DNA of 19,881 nt. Source: Conidiobolus incongruus B7586 (lineage: Eukaryota > Entomophthoromycota > Entomophthoromycetes > Entomophthorales > Conidiobolaceae). Below the pieces are notes generated by a model. The model did not search any database. It had not been told where the DNA came from and was given only the letters and a program-made list of their open reading frames with translations. Where the stretch lies: positions 1-19,881 of the forward strand of contig JNEM01010330.1 in the NCBI GenBank assembly GCA_000697335.1, given 5' to 3'. Below are positions 11,922-19,881 of the stretch, in pieces (position 1 is the stretch's first letter; every line of letters begins with the position of its first letter). The translations under genes and the position numbers were made by a program.

Positions 11922-13043
11922 ATGACTTCAATATCAAATTTAATATCACAGGGTCAGAGTAATAACAAAGAAAACTATAAACATATTGAAAATACTAAAG
12001 AATACACATTTTTAAATAATGAATATTGGAAATCAAGCATATACAACTATCGCGCTACAGTTGCCGCTGGTAGTGCGGGCATTTTTAGCGTTGTGATAGG
12101 TTACCCATTTGATACGCTAAAGACTAGAATGCAAGTGACAGAGCCACCAAGAACCATGCAGCAATGCTTCCGTGATGTGGTAAGAACTGAGGGAACGTCC
12201 GCACTTTGGAGAGGTATGGCAGGGCCTCTATTTGTTGTGAGTTTTCTAAAAGCTGTCACTTTCACGAGCTATGACTCATGTTCTAAATTCTTGCTCAAAT
12301 CAGTCCATGGACCTCCTCCGGACAATTCCGATCCAAATGCTCAATCTTCGAGTAACGCTAAAATCTCCCCACAACATTATTCTCACTTGCCTTTCTCGCA
12401 GAGAGTGCCTTTATTGATGCTCGCTGGTGCATATGCCGGTAGTGTCACTGGTTTAATTGCAAGTCCTCTAGAATTTGTTAAAGTTCAACTTCAATTAGGT
12501 AAATTGGCTCAGCAACAGTTTTTACATACACACGTTGCTAATGGCACAGCACCAACTGCGATAAAGGATAGTACTCTTGGATGTATTACCAAAATAATTA
12601 GAGATCATGGATTTTTTAAACTGTATAATTCATTTGGCACATATCTACTGAAGGATGGTATCGGCACAGGTATTTACTTTGGCCTCTATGAAACATTTAA
12701 ATTCTCTTGGCTCGAACTACTCGGCGCCAACTCATCATATGCACCATTTGTTCCTCTCCTTGCAGGCGGTATGAGCGGTACACTGTCCTGGCTAGTGATT
12801 TTCCCATTTGATCTTGTCAAGTCACGTCTCCAACGCGAAGGTTTATTCCCTCAGAGCCAGCGTCAATACCAAGGCCCTTGGGATTGCTTTAAAAAACTGC
12901 ACAAGGAAGGTGGTACAAGAATTTTCTACCGTGGTATTGGCCCCACTCTGATCCGTGCCCTCCCCATACATTCTCTGAACTTCTTTGTGTATGAAAGCGT
13001 GCTTGGCTATATCAACCGTAACTATAAGCCTCAGTCCAATTAA
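11922..13043 (+). CDS. Mitochondrial carrier family (SLC25) protein (gene C)
   Basis: Uninterrupted 373-aa ORF. SLC25 proteins exchange metabolites across the mitochondrial inner membrane and have three repeats of about 100 aa, each with two helices. The signature PxD/ExxK appears three times: P62-F-D64-x-x-K67 followed by TRMQ, P182-L-E184-x-x-K187 followed by VQLQ, and P295-F-D297-x-x-K300 followed by SRLQ. Each is followed by a matrix-helix segment (EGTSALWRG at 90-98, the DHGFFKLYNSFG region at 228-239, EGGTRIFYRG at 329-338). The second repeat has Glu in place of Asp. Only the second repeat keeps the full [FY][DE]xx[RK] cytoplasmic motif (Y256-E257-T-F-K260); in repeats one and three the basic residue is displaced or missing. 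A hydrophilic N-terminal extension of about 40 aa and a Ser/Pro/Asn-rich linker (about 130-160) make it longer than the usual 300 aa. The ATG at 11922 is the first in frame; six codons upstream begin only with TTG. Overall it resembles the carnitine/acylcarnitine and basic amino-acid branch, but the substrate is not assigned. No introns, unlike its neighbours. Confidence 0.92.
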   Translation: MTSISNLISQGQSNNKENYKHIENTKEYTFLNNEYWKSSIYNYRATVAAGSAGIFSVVIGYPFDTLKTRMQVTEPPRTMQQCFRDVVRTEGTSALWRGMAGPLFVVSFLKAVTFTSYDSCSKFLLKSVHGPPPDNSDPNAQSSSNAKISPQHYSHLPFSQRVPLLMLAGAYAGSVTGLIASPLEFVKVQLQLGKLAQQQFLHTHVANGTAPTAIKDSTLGCITKIIRDHGFFKLYNSFGTYLLKDGIGTGIYFGLYETFKFSWLELLGANSSYAPFVPLLAGGMSGTLSWLVIFPFDLVKSRLQREGLFPQSQRQYQGPWDCFKKLHKEGGTRIFYRGIGPTLIRALPIHSLNFFVYESVLGYINRNYKPQSN

Positions 13044-13083
13044 TCATACAATCCTGTCTAATCGAAATATCAATATCTTTCCC

Positions 13084-13112
13084 AATAAAATTAAATTATA
13101 TTTACAAATAAA
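13084..13112 (+). promoter_or_regulatory. Candidate poly(A) signals of gene C
   Basis: Two AATAAA words (13084-13089 and 13107-13112) lie 41 and 64 bases after the stop codon, a usual position for 3'-end formation. AATAAA is frequent by chance in AT-rich DNA. Confidence 0.35.
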
Positions 13113-14803
13113 AGATAAATCTTTCTTTCCTCAAGTAGGTTCAAAGGAACTTAAAACAGTCAAACTTTATATATTATATCCAATCTCCACACTTAATTCA
13201 TTGAATAATAATATTATAATTCATAAAATATTGTACACAAGTCCTATACTAATAGGTATAAATACTAGATATATAGAAATTACTTAATAGGTATTTATAC
13301 AATTGTATTCAACACCCAAAGATATATATATCATTCTGATATACTTAAATTATTATATAAAAATTTATATTAAAAATACACCAAATATAGAGTCAAATAT
13401 AAACATCTTACAATATAGTAAAATTTTTTATAATCTTTTAAAATATAATTTATTATTTTGAAATAATAATTTCTAAACAATTTTATTTTTTTTCATTATT
13501 TTTAATACTATTCAAGATTCAACTTTTTTCCCATACTTTACTGAAAAATACAAATAGGATCGGAATTAATCGGAAAGTGGATATAGTGTAAATAAAGTTT
13601 TTGTAATTACCATTTAAGCTATAACAATATAATGTAACAGTGGATTAGTTTAGATATCAACCAGTACTATATTAATATATCCAAAAAAGTTATATCAAAA
13701 TTATTGTCATTTAATATTATATTTTTAGACTATGAAAGGTATATATTTCCATGACAAAATAATCCTAAAAATTTTTTTTTTCAAAAAATTCAACTTTATT
13801 TTGATTATTATACTTTATCACCTCTTTAAATATATTTAAATATTTTACGGAGAATCTTACATTATTAAATATTAAAATTAATACAACTATATTCTGATTT
13901 TAAATATCATTAATGGTTCAATATATTAGAATATAAATTCAATTTTTGAATTGTATTTCATATTAGTATTTTAAGGGTATCTTTGGCAAAAGACTGCAAT
14001 TTTATTAATCACCCTCATCTCTATAATATTGCTTTTGAGAAATTCGAAATTAATTTTATAAAATTAATCAAAATACACTATTAAAATTATGTTGATAAAA
14101 CATTTAATTGAACCATATAAATATTATATTAATAAGACAAATACTTTTATAATGAAAAAAAATACATAAGTAAAACATATTTAATAGGAAATAATGTCTA
14201 CAAGAGTTGAAAGATATAAATATTATATATTCTAGTAATCCTTATTATAGTGTTCTCAATTATCTAGAAATTTTTGTATCGAATTGAATAAAATTATTGA
14301 AAGTAAACAAATAATTTTAATTTCAATTAAAAATATTTATAAATAGAATTCAGTATTTGAACTAAAGATATTAATTTTATTGATATTTAATCATATATTA
14401 TATATTAAAACTGAATAATCAGAAAAAAAATTAATCATATATATAATTTGGGTATGTTCAAAAAAGGTATTAATCCTATTAGAATTATCCATATAGTCAT
14501 CAACAGATCGTTATATATAATAGACAATGAATATTTGATCAGGATTTTGCAATGTATTATATTAGTGCATTCTACGCAGATTTTTCTGAATACAAATTGA
14601 TATCTAAATTGCAATTATAAATTTCAAACTTAATATGAACTCTTTTCTATCATAATGATTTATATAGATATTATTTTTGTTACACTGAATAAATAATACT
14701 TTTTAATACCGACAAGGTAACTGTGATATTTATATTATGAATTGATTTAATATCTATATAAGCAAATGTGTCAGCATAAGCATTATTGGTCAAGTTATTA
14801 ATA

Positions 14804-14823
14804 ATATATATATATATATATAT
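14804..14823. repeat. (AT)10 microsatellite
   Basis: Ten consecutive AT units in the intergenic stretch between genes C and D. Confidence 0.85.
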
Positions 14824-15741
14824 GTTCAAGAAGATGTTATTATTCAATCTGAGGAAATAAAACTACTTAAGTGTTTTTTATATAATATTAGAATATGATG
14901 GTTAAAATAATTCACCCGTTTTTATACTCTAGTAGTTATAAATAGTTTGATATTCTTAGATATACTCATTCCAAGTTTGAATTTAATTCAGATGAAACTT
15001 ATAACTTTTATTAAACACATTTAATTAAAAATTGAATTATTCTCAATTATTGTATGTTTTTACCTTTTCCATATTTTTAGATTATAATTTAAAAAATAAT
15101 ATTGTAAAAATTTTTAGTATATGGATTAATTAATATGAATAATAATAAAAATTCAAAAATTTGAATATTCAAGGTTATATTTATTAAATAGGTAAAATAT
15201 TTCAAAAATGCTTAATATAATTTTTGAAATTTTAATAAATTTGATAATTAATGAGTTTGACTTTATTATTATATTGTATGAATTGTTACAACTGCTTTGA
15301 ATATATAGACATCGAATTTTGATACCTTTGACATTCTTTTCTTAGATAAATGTAAATACTCTTGTCTTAACAAATCAATTGATTTTTTCGAGATTTTTAA
15401 TACTCATAATAAATAATTTGGATATTAATCAAGTAAAAAACTACTTATATAACGAATAGCATGGTAATGCAAAAGAAATAATTTTGATTTTAAAGTCAAA
15501 ATTGAATAAAAATATTTTATTATATAACGAATTAATAATATTCGAAAAATTCTTAAAAAGAGGCGTAATAATAAATCTGAAAATTTTAAGTTTATAGTTC
15601 ATTAATGAGTATAATTGAGATTTGAATTAATTTACTAATTTTTTATAAAAATTAAATTTATTATATAAAATCTGTAATACAGTCCATTACAATATGGACA
15701 AATCTTTAAATGTAAAGGATTTTAGATTAATATGTTCGCCC

Positions 15742-17586
15742 TTAAAGCTTAGGAGTACAATTATATTCAGATAGTTTGGCATTTTTAGTTTTCATATAAT
15801 ATTCGATACAAGAACCTGGCCAAATTGCAAGTACCTAAAATTAATCATTAATTGGTATTCATATAATGAGAGGATTATAGAAATTGCCTCGCTGTTGGAA
15901 TTTTGGCACCAACTCTTACAGTTTCCATGCCAGACCATTGGACGAATGCGATGTTGCACCCATCGCCAATAAGCATCTCCGACTTCGGGCTTGAGGTCAA
16001 TAGAACCAACATCATATTTCATCATCTTCTCGATGATATTTAGGATGTAGTTAGATTGACATTCAACTATGTATATAATTGAATTATGGCCTAGATTGGT
16101 AGTAGGCCCCATCATCATGAAGAAATTTGAAACACCTGATGATGTAATACCATAATTAATTTGAGGAGCACCAACATTGTCATATTTAATATCAATATGA
16201 TTATTTTCTGTGTTAATAATATCAAGATCCTTGTAAGGCGAAGATACTTTGTAACCAGTGGCGAGGATGAGTACACCCACAGTTTGAGATGTACCATTTT
16301 TCAAGTAAAGTGTTTTATCTTCAATTTTTTCAATGTTGCCATCATGGATGGTTACCTTGTTCTGGTCGATAGCTTGGTAGTAAGTATCTGAAGAGGTAAC
16401 ACGTTTACAACCGAAATGATATCTTGGTATCATCAGCTCACGCTTTTGTGGATTTTTTATAACATAGTTAATGTATATATTAGTGAGCCAAAAGAAAAAT
16501 TTGGAACCAATGGAATCAGTATACATACATAAAAAAAAGATTTCTCCCTAAAATCAGATTAAATCAAGTGCAATTAAGAACCCTTTGAGCATCTTACAAT
16601 CATGAAAAAATCAAATAATATAATTTATGGAATCCAGGTAAAATTTTGAAAAGGATCTTGACTAAACTAGGATATTCTGAGACACCTCTAGGTATCACAT
16701 ATGGTGGAGTTCTTTGAAATGTGTGTAATTCTTTCACTTTGTTTACAATATTGGGGACAATCTGAACAGCACTGAGCATTTTATAATATGTAAAAATTTT
16801 ATTAATTGGTAATAGTTAAATATATATTTACCTGGCTCCTGATCCAATGATTCCCACTACTTTATTGGTGAGATCAATGGAGTGGTCCCACTTAGCTGAA
16901 TGGATCCAAGGTCCATCGAAATTAGTTAATTCTTTAGGAATATTGGGAATTCGAAGAGGTCCAACACCCCCGATTCTATTTATCATTTAATAATCAACTA
17001 CTTCAGCATTGATTATAATTATTGATTAATTACAAAATATCAACTTCAATGTGATTTTCTTCGCCAGTGAGTTTGTTGTTATAAGTAAGCTTCCACTTGT
17101 TGATATTTTGATCAAATCTGGCTTTAGATACCCAAGTATTTAACAGAATATTTTCCCTGATATCAAATTTGTCCACTGAATCGCTCAAATAGCGTTGAAT
17201 TTCTCTAAATCCAACATAGTTGGTAGTCCAATCTAAATAACTTCATCGAATTAAAGCTTCTAAATTGAAATTTCATATTTTTAATAATGACCTGGATTCA
17301 AATTACTATAATATGCATATAAATGACTGTTGACATCACAAGCACATCCAGGATAAGTATTCATTTGCCAGGTTCCACCAACGTCATTTTCTCCTTCAAA
17401 AACTACAAAATCGTAGATATTCAAATATTTTTTCAGGTATGAACTTACTATAATTCCTGAAAGCCTATTAAATAGTTATTCATATCAATTATCGTGTTTA
17501 AGCAAAGAACTGTAATATTTTTACCTTGCTCCTAAAATCCCTATTTTGGGGTGGGAACCGTTTGAATAAGTTGGAAATTTAGTCAT
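15742..17586 (-). CDS. Type I Baeyer-Villiger monooxygenase paralogue with one frameshift (gene D)
   Basis: Seven exons, read downward: 17586-17525, 17464-17292, 17232-17034, 16975-16832, 16771-16598, 16547-15888 and 15834-15742. All joins keep frame except exon 5. There an A run at 16605-16610 (T run in the gene) is one base short relative to the paralogues, giving TGA at 16600-16602 after 249 codons; with the expected base count the product would be about 501 aa. Motifs: [29 protein letters not shown] (complete FxGxxxHxxxWD), [33 protein letters not shown] and IWPG. The FAD motif reads GARLSG: Arg21 replaces the second glycine of GxGxxG, which normally must be Gly for tight cofactor packing. 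Introns 1, 2 and 6 match gene B; introns 3, 4 and 5 are extra. Intron 6 has a GC donor and intron 2 a GTCATT donor. Without splicing of intron 6, the frame would run on to a different C-terminus ending at 15792. Either it is a recently inactivated gene, or the homopolymer count is an assembly error and the gene is live with a weakened FAD site. Confidence 0.85.
15835..15887 (-). other. Intron 6 of gene D, GC-AG type
   Basis: This 53-bp phase 0 intron sits after NSNSE and before VLAIWPG, exactly where gene B has its last intron. The donor is GAG|GCAATT and the acceptor ATTTTAG. The coding alignment on both sides is good, which supports removal despite the GC donor. Confidence 0.78.
16548..16597 (-). 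other. Intron 5 of gene D
   Basis: This 50-bp intron (GTAAGATGC...GATTTTAG) is absent from gene B. Removing it aligns [14 protein letters not shown] with FMMNEKDLIAFYTG of gene B without gaps once the adjacent missing base is taken into account. Confidence 0.75.
16772..16831 (-). other. Intron 4 of gene D
   Basis: This 60-bp phase 2 intron (GTAAATATAT...TGCTCAG) splits the serine codon of the NADPH motif GSGAS|AVQ. It is absent from genes A and B. Confidence 0.85.
16976..17033 (-). other. Intron 3 of gene D
   Basis: This 58-bp phase 2 intron (GTAATTAATC...AAATAG) splits a leucine codon in [13 protein letters not shown]. It is absent from genes A and B, which read straight through the same residues. 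Confidence 0.85.
17233..17291 (-). other. Intron 2 of gene D
   Basis: This 59-bp phase 1 intron lies between YSNLNP and DWTTNYVG. The donor is GTCATT, weaker than the GTAA used elsewhere; the acceptor is TATTTAG. The position is shared with genes A and B. Confidence 0.8.
17465..17524 (-). other. Intron 1 of gene D
   Basis: This 60-bp phase 2 intron (GTAAAAATAT...TTAATAG) splits the codon that should encode the second glycine of the FAD motif. Here it is AG|G, giving Arg, versus GG|T in gene B. Confidence 0.85.
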
Positions 17587-17640
17587 TTTGCTTGTTTAAT
17601 ATTCAACGATTTAATATTGATTTTAAGTATTTTTGCGGCA

Positions 17641-17649
17641 TTTTATATA
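17641..17649 (-). promoter_or_regulatory. TATA-like box of gene D
   Basis: Read on the minus strand this is TATATAAAA, about 55 bp upstream of the ATG at 17586. The spacing is close to that of the TATA-like box of gene B, which modestly supports both. Confidence 0.4.
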
Positions 17650-18950
17650 ACTGATGAAGGTCTTGTATATTATGCAAACCGAACCAATTTATTTATTCAT
17701 TATGATTCTTTATTAAGTTCCTAATTAAAATGGTTTTCATATTAGTTGTAAAGAATAATTGAGAAATGATTATTAAAATATTAATCAAATATTAGTTATT
17801 TCATTTATAATTTGTATTGAGAAGTAACTTTTTTACAATAACTTTAAATAAAAGACAAAGAGCATGAATTGTGTTTCATCATTATAATTTTTTGTAATAT
17901 GAGACTAATAATAACTTTATTGATTCATCACCAAAATTTATTTTATGCAGCTTATATTTTTATGAGCGGACTGTATTGCTATCCAATCATTTCATATTTG
18001 ACAAGAAATAGAGAATAATCATGGGAAATTGATATTATAAAGTTTCATATTTACAAATAATCAGGGATCATTGAATACTGGCAATTATCAAACATTTTGA
18101 TAATTAATATTCAGTTGAAACTAAAAAGTAATTTCTGATTCAAGTAGATATAAATTTATGCATTTTTATTTACTATTTATTATAATCTAATGATTAAACA
18201 CCCTAATATTGAACTTTGAAAAAAACTAAATTGATTCAGAAAGTTCTAATTAAATATTTAATACCACTAAGTTTCATTTGAAAATTAATTTTATGCAGCT
18301 AAAATTCTGGTATTATTTATGCTTATGTCATAAGATGATTGAAGCCAAACTTTCACAATTGAACCATTTGAACCCTAGATTTGATTATCTTTTCGGTCTT
18401 TCATTAATATAAAGATTAAATTAATATATTTATTCATTCTTAATTCCTTATATAGTATATTTATTATTAAGACTTAGTTATTATAATTTATTTTGTTAAT
18501 ATTTTCAAATCAATATGATTTGTAATCTTAAGTTTTTTGACAATTATTTTATAAAAATTCTTAATAAATATTACATTAGGGCAAGTCTACAAAAATCAAT
18601 ATAAATTCAAATAAAACGAAATTGATATATATATATATATATATATATATCTGACTAAAGATTTTGTTATTTTTGTTATGGTCTATTAAACTAATGCATT
18701 AATATTTTCATCGATTACATTTTAGTAATCAATTATTTTGTGTTTGATATTCCTTTTGACTTAAATATGAAACAACCATAATTTCATATTTAATATATCT
18801 ATAATATTTACAAATAAATTATCCGTGTTAAATTGAAATTTTATAAAGTTTTCTAAAAAATATATAATAGATATTGAATTAAAGCTATAAATCATAATAA
18901 CTGAAGCAATTATATATTATTTTTAAAAAACTTTATTTGAAAAATCAGCA
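17650..18950. other. AT-rich intergenic stretch, no gene seen
   Basis: No coding region or RNA gene recognised; A+T-rich with dense stops. It contains one (AT)13 tract. Confidence 0.7.
18625..18650. repeat. (AT)13 microsatellite
   Basis: Thirteen uninterrupted AT units, the longest simple dinucleotide tract in the window. Confidence 0.88.
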
Positions 18951-19330
18951 TTATATTGATTTTACTGGTGGGGAATAATCTTGTCCATCATTTAAGAAAC
19001 TCTGATTACCACACTGATTTAAGAAGTTACATTGGAGGTACCACATTTCATGAACTGCTTGAAGCTATCACTTAATCAACATATCTTTCTACCTTCGTTT
19101 CAAAAGCATACAGTCTCTAAGTTTTTCTTGTAACACTCACAAGAGTATTGAGTTATGATAAGTGTGAGATATTTACTTTATTTGCAATAAACCATTTTAA
19201 ATCTAATTTGGTGAACCTTATTAATTTCCTCTAATTTTGTAATAACCTATTGTTTACCACTGGAGATTCATGATTAAAACTCTTAAAACCTATTTCTTCC
19301 AGTGGTTATAGCCATCATTTCCTATAAAAG
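18951..19330. other. Unassigned block of raised G+C content
   Basis: About 380 bp look distinctly less AT-rich than the flanks, comparable with the coding islands. No frame is open throughout. The best minus-strand frame is stop-to-stop from 19064 to 18951 (38 codons), with a Trp/Cys-containing stretch (WYLQCNFLNQCGNQSF) that I cannot place in a family. It could be a decayed exon, a piece of a gene continuing past a split, a non-coding RNA or a regulatory island. No match to tRNA, 5S or the common spliceosomal RNAs was recognised. Confidence 0.4.
19256..19306. repeat. Inverted repeat, 9-bp arms with 33-bp spacer
   Basis: ACCACTGGA at 19256-19264 and its exact reverse complement TCCAGTGGT at 19298-19306. 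The arms have mixed base composition, so unlike the AT palindromes they are not expected from composition alone. They could form a stem in DNA or RNA; no transposon-like sequence or duplicated flank was seen. Confidence 0.6.
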
Positions 19331-19881
19331 TTTATAATCATTATAAATATCATCAGAATTAGATTTTGATATAAATTATTATTATATTTATAAACTAAGA
19401 TTATTATTAACTTTATTATAATTATTACTTTATAGTTTAAATTATGGGAGTTTTTTGTGATTGAAAAAAAATAAACAATTGAATAATTAATATATTAAAA
19501 TAAATATATAATATAGAATTGATATTTTTTACTATTAATAACTTTTAGTTATATTATTAGCAATCTTTTTATATTTAAATAATAATTTTGTTTATTATGG
19601 ACTGAAATTTGATATTTTACAAATTAATTAGATTTTTTTATAACTTAGTTTTATAATTGCCTAAAGTAATTATAATCACATAGAGTATGATCTAAAGAAT
19701 ATTTTAAATATGATGGTTTTTTGAGTTATTTTTAATTAAAAATCTTTGATAATTTTGACTTTATATAATAATTATTATAAAAAATAATAAATTTTTTTAA
19801 AAATATTAATTATAGATAATTTTATTTATAAAAGAATATCAAGCTTATTATTAATGAATTTTCTTTTAAAAATTAAATATA
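19331..19881. other. AT-rich stretch at window end, nothing seen
   Basis: Very AT-rich sequence with no open frame, RNA gene or repeat of note. Confidence 0.7.

Larger units (their letters stand above)
13044..15741. other. AT-rich intergenic stretch between convergent genes, no gene seen
   Basis: About 2.7 kb between the 3' ends of gene C (plus) and gene D (minus). No supported coding region. An open frame at 12985-13287 starts inside the carrier in another frame and is an artefact. An (AT)10 repeat is the only ordered element noted. Confidence 0.7.

Noticed and set aside
12985-13287. 100-codon open frame overlapping the end of the carrier
   Set aside because: It is a different frame of the carrier's last codons running into AT-rich flank, without motif.
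15792-15887. Alternative C-terminus of gene D by reading through intron 6
   Set aside because: The downstream sequence after a GC-AG splice restores IWPG and the family C-terminus at the expected place, so splicing is the better model. Kept as a possible minor form in the findings.
2247-17586. A secondary-metabolite gene cluster
   Set aside because: No synthase, transferase, regulator or P450 is present; paralogous monooxygenases and a general mitochondrial carrier are not enough.
18951-19330. tRNA, 5S rRNA or spliceosomal RNA in the G+C-raised block
   Set aside because: No cloverleaf with a TTC-type arm and no conserved start or core words of U1, U2, U4, U5 or U6 were found by eye.
1-19881. 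Mobile elements, virus-like elements or CRISPR arrays
   Set aside because: No transposase, reverse transcriptase, integrase or capsid-like coding region was seen, no long terminal repeats, and no regularly spaced repeats. Simple AT and TAA tracts are ordinary microsatellites.

Overview
The window looks like nuclear DNA of an AT-rich eukaryote. By eye it is roughly four-fifths A+T. Intergenic regions are several kilobases long and almost featureless. Coding islands are visibly richer in G+C, and short introns of about 50-65 bp begin GTAA/GCAA and end in TAG. Codon use is strongly A/T-ending and TAA acts as a normal stop. Protein content (fungal-style Baeyer-Villiger monooxygenases and an SLC25 carrier) and intron size suggest an AT-rich early-diverging fungus, but the exact lineage is inference; an amoebozoan such as a dictyostelid is the main alternative.

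Layout. 1-2246: no gene. 2247-3786 (minus): a clearly broken monooxygenase paralogue (gene A). 3787-7033: no gene. 7087-8765 (plus): an intact four-exon Type I Baeyer-Villiger monooxygenase of 503 aa (gene B), with a TATA-like box just upstream. 8766-11836: no gene. 11922-13043 (plus): an intronless mitochondrial carrier of 373 aa (gene C). 13044-15741: no gene. 15742-17586 (minus): a seven-exon monooxygenase paralogue (gene D) that is complete except for one missing base in a homopolymer, and that carries Arg where the FAD-binding motif should have Gly. 17587-19881: no convincing gene, but a G+C-elevated block near 18,960-19,330 holds an unexplained inverted repeat.

How the parts relate. The three monooxygenases share three intron positions and phases, including one intron that splits the GxGxxG FAD-binding motif, so they descend from one ancestor by local duplication. 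They form a decay series: B intact, D nearly intact, A heavily degraded. D has three extra introns in the middle of the gene; these are absent from B. The monooxygenase family inserts one oxygen atom into a ketone using FAD, NADPH and O2; the substrate cannot be read from sequence. The carrier sits between B and D on the same strand as B, but nothing in the sequence ties it to the monooxygenases.

I found no convincing new multi-gene system. The most informative signals are the tandem-family decay, the block of middle introns, non-standard GC donors, the Gly-to-Arg change in D and its single-base frameshift.
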